A DNA stretch of 64,000 nucleotides from Myxococcales bacterium (lineage in GTDB: Bacteria; Myxococcota; Myxococcia; Myxococcales; JAKAPL01). The stretch spans positions 26,693 through 90,692 of the forward strand of contig JAJXUD010000002.1 in assembly GCA_021783235.1 (NCBI GenBank), in the 5' to 3' direction. Shown piece after piece: positions 45,525 through 54,921 of this stretch (positions are counted from its first letter, which is position 1; each line of letters begins with the position of its first letter). The translations under genes and the position numbers were made by a program. Under the pieces are notes generated by a model. That model made no database searches. It was given only the letters and a program-made list of their open reading frames with translations, and was not told where the DNA came from.

Positions 45525-46400
45525 CTAAAGCGCCTCGGGACGCCCGGGGGCGAGCGAGAGCGGGATCGGGGCCGAGGCCGGGGCCGGCGGCGCGGCGACC
45601 TCGGGGCGGGTGGCGAGGAAGAGGAGCAACCCGAAGCTCGCGGCCAGGAGGACGCCGAGGCCGAGGTGGTTGCCCACGGCGGCGCAGCCGTCGTAGAGCC
45701 CGTGGATCGCGGCGCAGGTCAGGATGGCGCCCGCGGCGTTCACGAGCCGGCGCGCGAGGCCGCAGCCCTGGGCGGTGAGGGCCCAGCCGACGACCCCGGA
45801 CCAGCAGGCGTGGGCGAGGGGGGTCGAGACCAGCCGGCTCAGTGCGGCCGCGACCGTCCAGGCGATGCGGGCGTCGAGGCCATGGGCAAGCGTCACGGCC
45901 TCGACGTGGCAGAGGCTGTGGAACGTCTCGAGGTTCTCCACGGCGGCGAAGGCGAGGCCGCTCATGGCGCCGCAGACGATCCCCTCGCGCGTCGTGATGC
46001 GCGGGCGGAGCCGGGAGCCGAGCGCCAGGGCGCCTGCCAGCGTGACCGCCTTGCAGATCTCCTCGCGCACCCCGACGCCGAAGAGCCCCACGAGCGTCCG
46101 CTCGAGCGGCTCGGAGAGATCGTGGCCGAACGGCTGGTGCAGCACGTGCGGGCGGAAGTTCAGCCAGAGCAGCAGGAGCGGTACGGCCGTGACGGCCGTC
46201 AGGCCGTAGACGACGAGGCCCATCCAGACCGCGCGGCGGCCGGGCTGGACGAGGTCATAGAACGCCACCGCCCAGGCTAGGCCGAAGGCGAAGAAGAGGT
46301 AGCGTCGGTCGAGGTCGAGGAGTTGCAAGAGGATCGGCGTCTCCGCGAGCGCGAGCACGAAGAGCGCGGCGAGCAGCCTGTTGCGGGGGAGGCTCTCCAC
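45525..46400 (-). CDS. PrsW-like intramembrane protease
   Basis: This 291-aa membrane protein has about eight helices. It shows the PrsW/CPBP pattern: E113-E114-x-x-K117 (GVREEICKAVTLAG), FAAVENLETF and a late His-Asp motif CAAIHGLYDG. PrsW in Bacillus cuts an anti-sigma factor at site 1. Its direct neighbour rseP is a site-2 protease, so the two could act in sequence. GTG start. Confidence 0.78.
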   Translation of the reverse strand: MESLPRNRLLAALFVLALAETPILLQLLDLDRRYLFFAFGLAWAVAFYDLVQPGRRAVWMGLVVYGLTAVTAVPLLLLWLNFRPHVLHQPFGHDLSEPLERTLVGLFGVGVREEICKAVTLAGALALGSRLRPRITTREGIVCGAMSGLAFAAVENLETFHSLCHVEAVTLAHGLDARIAWTVAAALSRLVSTPLAHACWSGVVGWALTAQGCGLARRLVNAAGAILTCAAIHGLYDGCAAVGNHLGLGVLLAASFGLLLFLATRPEVAAPPAPASAPIPLSLAPGRPEAL

Positions 46401-46535
46401 GGGGCGAGACTACCAACGCGCGCCCATGTTCCGCCACCCTGCCGTCACGGCTTTCCCCGCTGGTCGGTTGCCCAGGGAGGGGTCGAGTGATTAAGTTGGG
46501 TCGCCCGCAACTTGGCCGGGGCAGAAGGGGGTTTC

Positions 46536-48497
46536 GTGCGGCAACCCGAAGATCGGCTCGTCATCGACAGCCAGCAGCACGAAGACCGGCTCTTTCCCCC
46601 GCCGCCGGAATTCGCGAACCGCGCGCGCATCCGCAGCATGGACGAGTACCGCGCGCTCTACCGGCAGTCGGTCGAGAAGCCCGAGGAGTTCTGGGCGGAG
46701 CGGGCGCGGGAGCTCGTCTGGACGAAGCCCTTCGACCGGGTTCTCGAGTGGCAGTCGCCGCACGCCCAGTGGTTCGTCGGCGGCCAGCTCAACGCCTCCT
46801 TCAATTGCCTGGACCGGCACGTCCAGCAGGGCAGGGGAAGCAAGCCGGCGATCGTCTGGGAAGGCGAGCGCGGGGAGGAGCGGATCCTCACCTACGAGGA
46901 GCTCCTCGCCGAGGTCTCCCGGCTCGCGAACGCGCTGCGGGCGATGAAGGTCCGCACTGGCGACCGGGTCGGCATCTACCTGCCGCTCGTCCCCGAGGCC
47001 GTCGTCGCGATGCTCGCCTGCGCGCGGCTCGGTGCCACGCACAGCGTCGTCTTCGGCGGCTTCTCGGCGGAGGCGCTGCGCGACCGGATGGAGGATGCCG
47101 GCGCGAAGCTGCTCATCACCGCCGACGGCGGTTTTCGCAAGGGCCAGGTCGTTCCGCTCAAGGCGAACGCCGACGAGGCGCTCCAGAAGCTCCCCGGGGT
47201 CGAGCGCGTCGTCGTCGTCCGCCGGACGGGTGAGAAGGTCCCGATGAAGCCGGGGCGGGACATTTACTGGGACGAGGCCGTGCGGGGCCAGCCGGCGACC
47301 TGCGAGTCGGTGGCGCTCGACGCCGAGCACGCGCTCTTCATCCTCTACACGAGCGGCACCACCGGCCGCCCCAAGGGCGTGGTCCACGCCACCGGGGGCT
47401 ACCTCCTGCAGACGGCGCTGACGACCCGTTGGGTCTTCGATCTGCGGGAGGATGACGTCTACTGGTGCACGGCCGACGTCGGCTGGATCACGGGCCACAG
47501 CTACGTCGTCTACGGTCCGCTCGCCGAGGGTGCGACGGTGGTGCTCTACGAGGGCGCGCTGAACCACCCCGAGCCGAACCGGATCTGGGACATCGTCGAG
47601 CGGCGCCGGGTCTCGATCCTCTACACGGCGCCGACCGCCATTCGGGGCTTCATCAAGGCCGGGGACGACTGGGTGAAGCAGCACGACCTCTCCTCGCTGC
47701 GGCTGCTCGGCACGGTTGGCGAGCCCATCAACCCCGAGGCCTGGATGTGGTACCGGCGCGTCGTCGGCGGGGAGCGCTGCCCCATCGTCGACACCTGGTG
47801 GCAGACGGAGACCGGCGCCATCGCGGTCGCCCCGCTGCCCGGCGCGACCCCCACGAAGCCTGGCTCCGCGACGCTTCCACTCCCGGGCATCGAGATCGAG
47901 ATCGTCGACTCGGCGGGACGCCCCGTCCCCCCGGGAGAGGGGGGAACCCTCGTGCTCTCCCGTCCCTGGCCATCGATGCTGCGGACCGTCCACAACGATC
48001 CCAAGCGCTACATGCAGCAGTACTGGAGCCAGGTGCCCGGCCGCTACTTCACCGGGGATGGAGCCCGGATCGACGCGGACGGTTACCTCTGGCTGATGGG
48101 GCGCATCGACGACGTAATCAACGTCGCGGGCCATCGCCTCGGCACCGCCGAGATCGAGAGCGCTCTCGCCCGCCACCCGGTCGTGGCCGAGGCCGCGGTG
48201 GTGGGACGCCCGGACGAGCTGAAGGGAACCGGGATCTGCGCCTTCGTGACTCTCAAAGAGGGGAAGGTTGCTTCGACGGAGCTCGCCGCTGAGCTGCGCT
48301 CCCACGTCGCGAAGGAGATCGGGGCGATCGCGCGGCCTGACGACATCCGGTTCGCTGACGCACTGCCGAAGACGCGCAGCGGCAAGATCGTCCGCCGCCT
48401 GTTGCGCGATCTCGCCGCCGGCCGGGAATCGCAGGGCGACGTGAGCACCCTCGAGGATCTCTCGGTCATCGCCGCGCTCAGAGACTCCGAGGAGTGA
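46536..48497 (+). CDS. acs: Acetyl-CoA synthetase
   Basis: I choose the GTG at 46536, preceded by AGAAGGGGG, giving 653 residues, the normal Acs length. Signatures are [20 protein letters not shown], the P-loop [24 protein letters not shown] and the regulatory lysine region [12 protein letters not shown], where Acs is inactivated by acetylation. It activates acetate to acetyl-CoA via acetyl-AMP. The downstream porin gene overlaps its stop by four bases. Confidence 0.96.
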   Translation: MRQPEDRLVIDSQQHEDRLFPPPPEFANRARIRSMDEYRALYRQSVEKPEEFWAERARELVWTKPFDRVLEWQSPHAQWFVGGQLNASFNCLDRHVQQGRGSKPAIVWEGERGEERILTYEELLAEVSRLANALRAMKVRTGDRVGIYLPLVPEAVVAMLACARLGATHSVVFGGFSAEALRDRMEDAGAKLLITADGGFRKGQVVPLKANADEALQKLPGVERVVVVRRTGEKVPMKPGRDIYWDEAVRGQPATCESVALDAEHALFILYTSGTTGRPKGVVHATGGYLLQTALTTRWVFDLREDDVYWCTADVGWITGHSYVVYGPLAEGATVVLYEGALNHPEPNRIWDIVERRRVSILYTAPTAIRGFIKAGDDWVKQHDLSSLRLLGTVGEPINPEAWMWYRRVVGGERCPIVDTWWQTETGAIAVAPLPGATPTKPGSATLPLPGIEIEIVDSAGRPVPPGEGGTLVLSRPWPSMLRTVHNDPKRYMQQYWSQVPGRYFTGDGARIDADGYLWLMGRIDDVINVAGHRLGTAEIESALARHPVVAEAAVVGRPDELKGTGICAFVTLKEGKVASTELAAELRSHVAKEIGAIARPDDIRFADALPKTRSGKIVRRLLRDLAAGRESQGDVSTLEDLSVIAALRDSEE

Positions 48498-49879
48498 GCC
48501 GGCGGTGGTGGCTCGCGGCCGGGGCGGCGATCGCCGTCCTCGGCGGCCCGGCGCTGCCGGCGCTCGCCGACGACACGAACTATCAGAACCTGCTGCTCGG
48601 GGAGAAGGCGGCCGGGATGGGGGGCGCGTACACAGCCATCGCCGACGATCCGTCCGCGACCTACTACAACCCCGCCGGGCTCGTGGAGACCGAGGCCTCC
48701 ACCCTATCGGCGAGCCTCTCGTTCTACGGTTTCCAGCAGGGCTCGCTGCAGCAGGCGCTCACGCCTCCGCCCGGAGCGTCCTTCACGGGGAGCATCAGCC
48801 ACGGGGTCGGAGCGGCGTTCTCTCAGATGACGACCGTCCCGGGGCTCGCTGGGAGCGTCAACGGAATCGGGCCGAAGGATTCGAAGGGGCGCTACCGGGA
48901 GGCTTGGGGGCTCGCCGTCATGATGCTCGACGACCAGTCGAGCAGCTTCAGCCAGGCGGCCATCGGGGCGAACGCCCTCCAGGATCTCTCGCAGACGACG
49001 CTCGATCAGACCGCGCTCATCGGCCTCGGTTATGCCCGGCGGATGACCGACGAACTGGATCTCGGCCTCTCCGTGGACGCCATCTACCGGACAGTCAACC
49101 GCGCGTCGCGGACCATCAGCGGGAGCGCCGTGAGCTCGCAGGGCGTCGCCGCGAGCTACTTCCTGGACGAGACCTCGCTCCAGATGGCGGTCGCGGGGCT
49201 GTTCGCCGAGGCCGGAGCGCTCTGGAAGTTCGCTCCGGACTTCACCCTGGGGCTCTCGCTCGCCTCGCCGTCGGTCACCGTCTTCGGCACCGGGTCGAGC
49301 GACGAGGTCCAGGGGTTCAGCGCGGCCGGCACGGGCGCGGGTTTGACCGACACACCCATCAACGGGCTCGCCGCCAACACCTTGCTCCCCGTGCACGGCC
49401 GCGCGGGGCTCGCGTGGCGCGCTGCCCCGCGGACCCTCTTCGACCTCGACGTCTCGGGCTGGGGGCCGATCGCCTACGACCTCATCGAGGGCCCCCTACC
49501 GGCGGGCGTGCAGTACCCGAACTTCGTCCGGAGCGTCCAGCGGCTCCCGGTGGTGAACCTCGACCTCGGCGGGAGGTGGCTCTTCGCGGACAAGTACCCG
49601 GTCCGCGGCGGCCTCTTCACGAACCGCTCGTCCGCCCCCAAGATCGACGATGGCCCCGAGCCCCAGCTCCCCGACATCGACGTCTACGGCGTGACCGCTG
49701 GGATCACCCTGCCGGCGGAGCACACCGAGACGACGATCGGATTCGTCTACAGCTTCGGCCAGGGGATGACGAAGGTCCCGACCGGCGGCGCCACCCAGGC
49801 CACCGGCGTCACCTTCGTCCCCACCCCGACCAGCGAGGGCTTCCTCGACATCTACCTCGCCGGCTCCTACGAATTCTGA
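48494..49879 (+). CDS. FadL/OmpP1-like outer-membrane transport protein
   Basis: This 461-aa protein has a signal peptide ([20 protein letters not shown]) and the FadL N-terminal pattern [20 protein letters not shown] followed by [13 protein letters not shown] beta-barrel follows and ends with the terminal aromatic residue (YLAGSYEF). FadL proteins let hydrophobic compounds such as fatty acids cross the outer membrane. GTG start inside the acs stop (GTGA) suggests joint use in acetate/fatty-acid metabolism. Confidence 0.85.
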   Translation: MSRRWWLAAGAAIAVLGGPALPALADDTNYQNLLLGEKAAGMGGAYTAIADDPSATYYNPAGLVETEASTLSASLSFYGFQQGSLQQALTPPPGASFTGSISHGVGAAFSQMTTVPGLAGSVNGIGPKDSKGRYREAWGLAVMMLDDQSSSFSQAAIGANALQDLSQTTLDQTALIGLGYARRMTDELDLGLSVDAIYRTVNRASRTISGSAVSSQGVAASYFLDETSLQMAVAGLFAEAGALWKFAPDFTLGLSLASPSVTVFGTGSSDEVQGFSAAGTGAGLTDTPINGLAANTLLPVHGRAGLAWRAAPRTLFDLDVSGWGPIAYDLIEGPLPAGVQYPNFVRSVQRLPVVNLDLGGRWLFADKYPVRGGLFTNRSSAPKIDDGPEPQLPDIDVYGVTAGITLPAEHTETTIGFVYSFGQGMTKVPTGGATQATGVTFVPTPTSEGFLDIYLAGSYEF

Positions 49880-50703
49880 GGCGGCGGGAGCAGCGGGAAC
49901 GCCTCGTGGATGGAGGCCAGCGCCGAGAGCCCCCGCTCGCGCACGTCGCCCTGGAAGGCCCAAGCCTGCGCCTGGTTCGCCGTCCAGCCCGAGACCTCCA
50001 CCCGAATGGCGCTGGGACCCGCCTCGGCCACGGCCACGCTCGGCGGCGCCGCCCCGGCGAGCAGCGCCTTGCTCTGGGCGGCTACCTGGCCGAGCGTTCG
50101 CGTCACCTCGCCGAGATCGGCGCGGTAGCCGACGTGGAACTTCACGGTCGCGAGGATCCGGCTGTCGACGATGGAGTGGTTGTAGAGCACCTCCGACGAG
50201 AGCACGTCGTTCGGGATGACGAGCCGCCGATTGTCGCCCGTCCGGATGAGCGTGTACATGAGCGTGATGTCCTCGACCGTGCCCGTCTCGTTGCGCAGGG
50301 TCACGAGGTCGCCCACGCGGAACGGCTGGCTGAAGGCGAGCGTCACCCCCGCGATGGCGTTGCCCAGGGTCCCGCGCGCCGCCATGCCGACCACGAGGCC
50401 GGCGACCCCCGCCGAGGCCCAGAGCCCGGTGGAGAGGGCTCGCAGCCAGCTGAAGTGGGACATCGCCGCGGCCGCCGCGACGAGGTAGATGGCCGCGCGG
50501 CCGAGCCGGCCGAGGATCCGGACTCGCGTCTCTATCGACTCGCTCGCCTCCTTGCCCGCTTGCTGGCTGCGCCGCACGGCGAGCACCCGGTCGAGGGCCA
50601 GCGACCAGAGCCGATCGGCCAGCAGCGCCACGGCGAGGATCAGCGCCGAGAGGAGCAGCCCTTGCCAGGGGATCTGCCGAACGACCTGCCAGCGCGCCTC
50701 CAT
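49867..50703 (-). CDS. MscS-type mechanosensitive channel
   Basis: This 278-aa protein has three or so N-terminal helices. The pore helix is the Gly/Ala-rich segment GVAGLVVGMAARGTLGNAIA, followed by the MscS beta domain (GDLVTLRNETGTVEDITLMY, VIPNDVLSSEVLYNHS). Length equals the E. coli MscS class. It opens on membrane tension to release solutes. Its 3' end overlaps the convergent porin gene by 13 bases. Confidence 0.93.
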   Translation of the reverse strand: MEARWQVVRQIPWQGLLLSALILAVALLADRLWSLALDRVLAVRRSQQAGKEASESIETRVRILGRLGRAAIYLVAAAAAMSHFSWLRALSTGLWASAGVAGLVVGMAARGTLGNAIAGVTLAFSQPFRVGDLVTLRNETGTVEDITLMYTLIRTGDNRRLVIPNDVLSSEVLYNHSIVDSRILATVKFHVGYRADLGEVTRTLGQVAAQSKALLAGAAPPSVAVAEAGPSAIRVEVSGWTANQAQAWAFQGDVRERGLSALASIHEAFPLLPPPQNS

Positions 50704-50706
50704 GGG

Positions 50707-51987
50707 CTATCGGCGCGCTTGGGCTTTCTGCGGGCGGGGCGGGCGCAGGTAGGCTTGCATCGTGGCCTCGGCCAACGTCGACGCGTGGACGCGCCACTTG
50801 AGGCCGTTCACCACGAGCGCGGCCACCGCGATGCGGGGCGAGAGCGCGGGGGCGAAGCCCACGAACCACGAGTAGTCGCGGAAGGGCTGGTGCGCGGAGA
50901 GGCTGCCCGTCTTGCCGGCCGCCTCGAGCGCTCGCGCCGCCCGGCTGCGGAACGCCTTGTGGGCGGTGCCCTCGCTGACGGCCAGCTCCATCATCGCCGT
51001 CAGCTCGCGCGCGAGCTTGGGCGAGAGGATCCGGCGCGGCTGGCCGGTCGGTCGTCCGTCGACGATCTGCAGGGGGGCGAGCGTTCCGTCGTTGGCGATG
51101 GCCGCGGCGATGGCCGCCCCGTGGAGCGGACTCAGAGTCACCTGGCCGAAGCCCGCCGCGGTGGAGGCGAACGCGAAGGGATCCGCGGGAACGAGGGCGC
51201 GGGAGCGCTCGGCCTCCGACTCGAGCGGGAGCGGCGCATCGAAGAGGAATCGGCTCGCCCAGGAGCGTAGGAGCACCTGGTCCAAGTTGCGCTCGGCGAG
51301 CTTCGCGATGGCGACGTTGCTCGAGTGGGCGACCGCCTGCGCGAGCGAGACGCAGCGCCGGTCGTGCCTGGCGTCGTCCGCGAGCAGCCGCGCCCGGAGC
51401 CGGTGCTTGCCCCCGTGGTAGCAGACCGCCTCGTCGGCCGGCACCCCGCGGTCGAGGAGCGCCGCCGTCGTGACGAGCTTGAAGACCGAAGCCGCCGGGT
51501 AGGTCGCCTCGGCGGCGATGGCCTGGCCGTCCGGCTCCGGCCCGACGCCGCGCGCCACCGCGAGCAGCCGTCCGGTGGCGGGATCGATCGCGACCAGCTC
51601 GGCGAGCGGCGCTCGGTAGAGCTGGAGCAGCCGATCGGCGGTCCGCTGCAGCTCGGGGTCGAGCGTCAGCGGCGTGCGCGACCCGTCGGCGCCCACCGTC
51701 ACGTAGCGCTGCTGGCGGGAGTCGAGCAGGGCCGAGCCGAGGATCGCCTCGAGCGACTCGCCCTCGGGGTCCGCGCGCCTGGCTGGGCTCGCGGTCGGTG
51801 CGGGCCCAGCGGGCGGGAGGCTCGCCGCCGGGGCCTCCGCCTTCGGCGCCGCTGCAGGCGACGGGCCGGCCGCCAGCGCGGCGAGCGCCGTCCCGGTGGC
51901 GCCGGCGAGCGCGAGCCCGACGAGCGTCCTCAGCCAGGGCTGCTTCGCTGCCGGCTGCGCTCTCGGAGGCTTCTCGGGCAGATCCAT
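50707..51987 (-). CDS. Penicillin-binding transpeptidase-domain protein
   Basis: This 426-aa protein has one N-terminal anchor (LRTLVGLALAGATGTALAALAAG), a Pro/Ala-rich linker and a transpeptidase domain: S167-V-F-K170 (AASVFK), S-S-N (AHSSNVAIAK) and K-T-G-S (AGKTGSLSAH). The usual dimerisation domain of class B PBPs is missing; instead there is only a short segment (EAILGSALLDSRQQRYVTVG). It could be a D,D-transpeptidase or a carboxypeptidase-like regulator. It lies 3 bp upstream of the MscS gene. Confidence 0.88.
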   Translation of the reverse strand: MDLPEKPPRAQPAAKQPWLRTLVGLALAGATGTALAALAAGPSPAAAPKAEAPAASLPPAGPAPTASPARRADPEGESLEAILGSALLDSRQQRYVTVGADGSRTPLTLDPELQRTADRLLQLYRAPLAELVAIDPATGRLLAVARGVGPEPDGQAIAAEATYPAASVFKLVTTAALLDRGVPADEAVCYHGGKHRLRARLLADDARHDRRCVSLAQAVAHSSNVAIAKLAERNLDQVLLRSWASRFLFDAPLPLESEAERSRALVPADPFAFASTAAGFGQVTLSPLHGAAIAAAIANDGTLAPLQIVDGRPTGQPRRILSPKLARELTAMMELAVSEGTAHKAFRSRAARALEAAGKTGSLSAHQPFRDYSWFVGFAPALSPRIAVAALVVNGLKWRVHASTLAEATMQAYLRPPRPQKAQARR

Positions 51988-52090
51988 GGGTCGGAGAAAA
52001 GGCTACCGCTCACGCGCGCCCGCGGCAACTTTCCGGCCCTGCTCGCTGCCCCTCGCTCCTCCCTCGCGGCGCGCGAGCGAGGGCCGACTT

Positions 52091-54793
52091 TCAGCGCCTC
52101 AGGTAGCGGAGCGCCCTCTCGTCTCCGGGGTCGAGCTCGAGCGCCTTGCGCCAGTACGCCTCCGCCTCCTCCTGCCGGCCCTGGGCCCGCAGCGCGAGAC
52201 CCAGGTGCAAGAGGCAGTCGACGTCCGCGGGGTCGAGCGCGAGGCTCTGGCGCAGGAGCGGCTCGGCGTCGCTCGCGTCCCCCGCTCGCAGCCGCAACGT
52301 CCCCGCCATGAAGAGCGTTCGGGCGTCCGGATCCAGCGTCCGGACGGCGCGGTCGAGTAGCGCCTCGGCCTCCGCGTAGCGACGGGCTCGGCGCAGCGGC
52401 CCCTCGAGCCTCAGCCCCGCGAGCGCGCTCTCGCCGAGCCCCGGCGCGAGCTCGACCGCCCTCGTCTGGAGCTCGACGGCCCGGTCGAGACGGCCGAGGC
52501 CGAGGGCGAGCGCCTCGTCGATGAGCGCGAGCCGCGCCTCGGCCCAGGGTCCCTCTGGCGCCGCGAGCGCGCGCAGGCGGGTGAGGTTCTCGGTCCAGTC
52601 CTCCCGGAGCCGGAAGGCCGCCTCCGCCGAGAGGAACTCGATGCGCGGTCTCAGGTCGGTCTCGATCGGCGCGTCGCCCGCGATCTCTGCCATCCCCTCG
52701 TCCCCGAATAGAAAGAGCGACGCGAGCGCCGAGTCGGGATCGCCCCATAGCCGGGAGAGCGCGCCGCCGTCCCGCAGAGCCGCGACGCGGGGGGCGGTGC
52801 CCTTGGGCGGACGGATCGGCTCCTCTGCGCCGCAGAGGGCGATCTGGGGCTGCTCCGCCACGACGAGCCCCGCGAGCGCGGCCGTGTGGGGGAAGACCGA
52901 GCGCAGCGTGGCCGCGACGACGGAGAGCCCCCGGGGCGGGAGCAGGTAGAGCGGGAGCCACTGGCAGAAGAGGCCGCCCGGGGCGAGGTGGTCGCGCGCG
53001 GCCCGGAGCTGCTCGGCGGAGTAGAGCCCGCCCGCCCCGACCTCCCACGGGTAGAAGAGCTCGCCCACGACGACGTCGTAGCGCGCCCGCGAGGAGGTGA
53101 GAAACGAACGGGCGTCGTCCTCCACGAGGACGGCCCGGGCGATCCCCGCGTTGTAGGGGGCGAAGGTCGGGAGCAGCTCGAGAACCGAGGAGAGCAGCTC
53201 GACGCCCTCCGCGCGCTCGAGGGGATGGCTCTCGGCCGCCGCGAGCGAGACGCCGGTGCCGACCCCGAGCCAGAGGAGCCGCCGCGGCGACGGGTGCCAG
53301 AGAAGCGGGACGTGGGCCTGCAGCGCCTCCGCCGCGCGCGCCTCCAGGGCCGTGCCGCCCTCGCGCAGCCTCCCGTTGACCTCGAGGCCGCGGGCGTGCT
53401 CGACGGGCTCTTCGATGGACCAGGCCTCGGCGAGCGAGCCCTCGGCCCTCCGGATCAGCCGGAGCCCGGGGGGGAGCGGGCCCGCCCCTGGCGTCCCCCA
53501 GGCCGCGCCGCCGAGGACCAGGGCCGAGGCGGCGACGGCGGCGAGCTCCCGCCCGCGGACGAGCGGCAGCGCGGCGGCGAGGCAGAGCCCGGCGGCAACG
53601 AAGAGGCCCGCCCGGGGGCCGAGCCGGGACGCGAGGACAAACGGCGCGAGCAGTGCCCCGGCGGCCGAGCCCAGCCCCGACGCCCAGCCGATCCCGGCGA
53701 GCGCGTCGCCGTCGCTGCGCCCCTCGCCGTGCGCAGCGAAGAGGAACGGCGTCGCCGCGCCGAAGCCGAGCGTGGCCGGCAGCAGCATGGTGGCGGCGAT
53801 CAGGCCCGCTCCGGAGGCCCGCTGCACGCGGACCCAGCCGTCGAGGAGCGAGAGGCCAATGGCGGATGAGAGCGTCAGCGCCGCGCCGCAGAGGGAGAGG
53901 GCGAGGACGGCGCGCGCGCGGGCGTCGCGACGGGCCGCTCGCGAGGCCAGCGCCGCGCCGATCCCGGTGCCGGCGAGGTAGAGGCCGAGGATCGTCGCGA
54001 GCGCGCGCGAGGTCCCGCCGAGCCACGGCAGGAGGAGGCGAATCCAGAGGATCTCGGCGGAGAGCCCCGCGAGGCCGGCCAGCGCCGCCGCCGAGAGTCC
54101 GGCGAGCGCCGGGAGCCGTGCGGCCGCTCGGGGGAGAGGCGCTGGGGCCCCCGCCGCCTCCTCGTGAGGGAGAGGCCCCTGCGCTCGCCCGCGTCCCATC
54201 CCCAGGGCGAGGGCGGCGATCGCGAGATCGATCGCCGCGGCGACGGCGCAGCCGCCCCAGAGTCCCAGCGCCGGGAGGACGACGATTCCGGCGAGTAGCG
54301 CGCCCGCGGCGGCACCTGCGGCGCCAAGACCGTAAAAGAGGCCGCCCCGCTCGCCCGGGTCGCGGCCGTTGCCCGAGGCGAAGCGGCCGGCGCAGGCGGG
54401 CAGCGCGGCGCCGCCCGGCAGGGCGACCGGAAGTGTTGCCGCCGCCGCCATGAGGAGCCGCGCGAAGGGGCCAGCTCCGGCCATGGCCGTCCGGAGGAGT
54501 GGGAGCAGTGACGGGAGCAGCAGCGTGACGGCAGCGCCCGAGCCTTCGATCAGCGCGAAGAGCTGGAAGGCGCCGAGGCGGCTCCGCGCGAGGCGCGCGC
54601 CGAGCGCGCCGCCGAGCCCCAGCCCGGCGAGGTAGGCCGCCCCGACCGCCGCCGAGGCGAGGGCGGCGCCGCCCAGGACATCGGCCAGCAGTCGGGAGAG
54701 TGCCACCTCCGTCATGAGGCCGGCGACCCCCGCAGCAAAAAAGAGGCTCGCAAGCACGCGCGCCGACTTGCGAGCGGGTTCAGGGGCTGACAC
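52091..54793 (-). CDS. Fused MFS-like membrane protein, spermidine-synthase-like domain and TPR tail
   Basis: From the GTG at 54793 the protein has 900 residues. About residues 15-450 hold some 13 hydrophobic segments. A methyltransferase-fold spermidine-synthase-like domain follows (LLWLGVGTGVSLAAAESHPL; VLVEDDARSFLTSSRARYDV; GGLFCQWLPLYLL). TPR repeats end the protein (AEALLDRAVRTLDPDARTLF; GDASDAEPLLRQSLALDPAD). Membrane-bound spermidine synthase-like proteins of this layout occur in deltaproteobacteria; their substrates are unknown. An alternative TTG start at 54859 adds 22 residues. Confidence 0.85.
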   Translation of the reverse strand: MSAPEPARKSARVLASLFFAAGVAGLMTEVALSRLLADVLGGAALASAAVGAAYLAGLGLGGALGARLARSRLGAFQLFALIEGSGAAVTLLLPSLLPLLRTAMAGAGPFARLLMAAAATLPVALPGGAALPACAGRFASGNGRDPGERGGLFYGLGAAGAAAGALLAGIVVLPALGLWGGCAVAAAIDLAIAALALGMGRGRAQGPLPHEEAAGAPAPLPRAAARLPALAGLSAAALAGLAGLSAEILWIRLLLPWLGGTSRALATILGLYLAGTGIGAALASRAARRDARARAVLALSLCGAALTLSSAIGLSLLDGWVRVQRASGAGLIAATMLLPATLGFGAATPFLFAAHGEGRSDGDALAGIGWASGLGSAAGALLAPFVLASRLGPRAGLFVAAGLCLAAALPLVRGRELAAVAASALVLGGAAWGTPGAGPLPPGLRLIRRAEGSLAEAWSIEEPVEHARGLEVNGRLREGGTALEARAAEALQAHVPLLWHPSPRRLLWLGVGTGVSLAAAESHPLERAEGVELLSSVLELLPTFAPYNAGIARAVLVEDDARSFLTSSRARYDVVVGELFYPWEVGAGGLYSAEQLRAARDHLAPGGLFCQWLPLYLLPPRGLSVVAATLRSVFPHTAALAGLVVAEQPQIALCGAEEPIRPPKGTAPRVAALRDGGALSRLWGDPDSALASLFLFGDEGMAEIAGDAPIETDLRPRIEFLSAEAAFRLREDWTENLTRLRALAAPEGPWAEARLALIDEALALGLGRLDRAVELQTRAVELAPGLGESALAGLRLEGPLRRARRYAEAEALLDRAVRTLDPDARTLFMAGTLRLRAGDASDAEPLLRQSLALDPADVDCLLHLGLALRAQGRQEEAEAYWRKALELDPGDERALRYLRR

Positions 54794-54921
54794 GGGCGTC
54801 AGGCTACCACGGGGGAAGTGCTTGCCAGTCCTGGGGGCCGGAGGATACAAGCGGCGCAATCAAGCGGCCGGAGGCCGACGAGACGGCCTGGCGCCGCCGC
54901 GATTTCGCGAGGAGAGAAACG

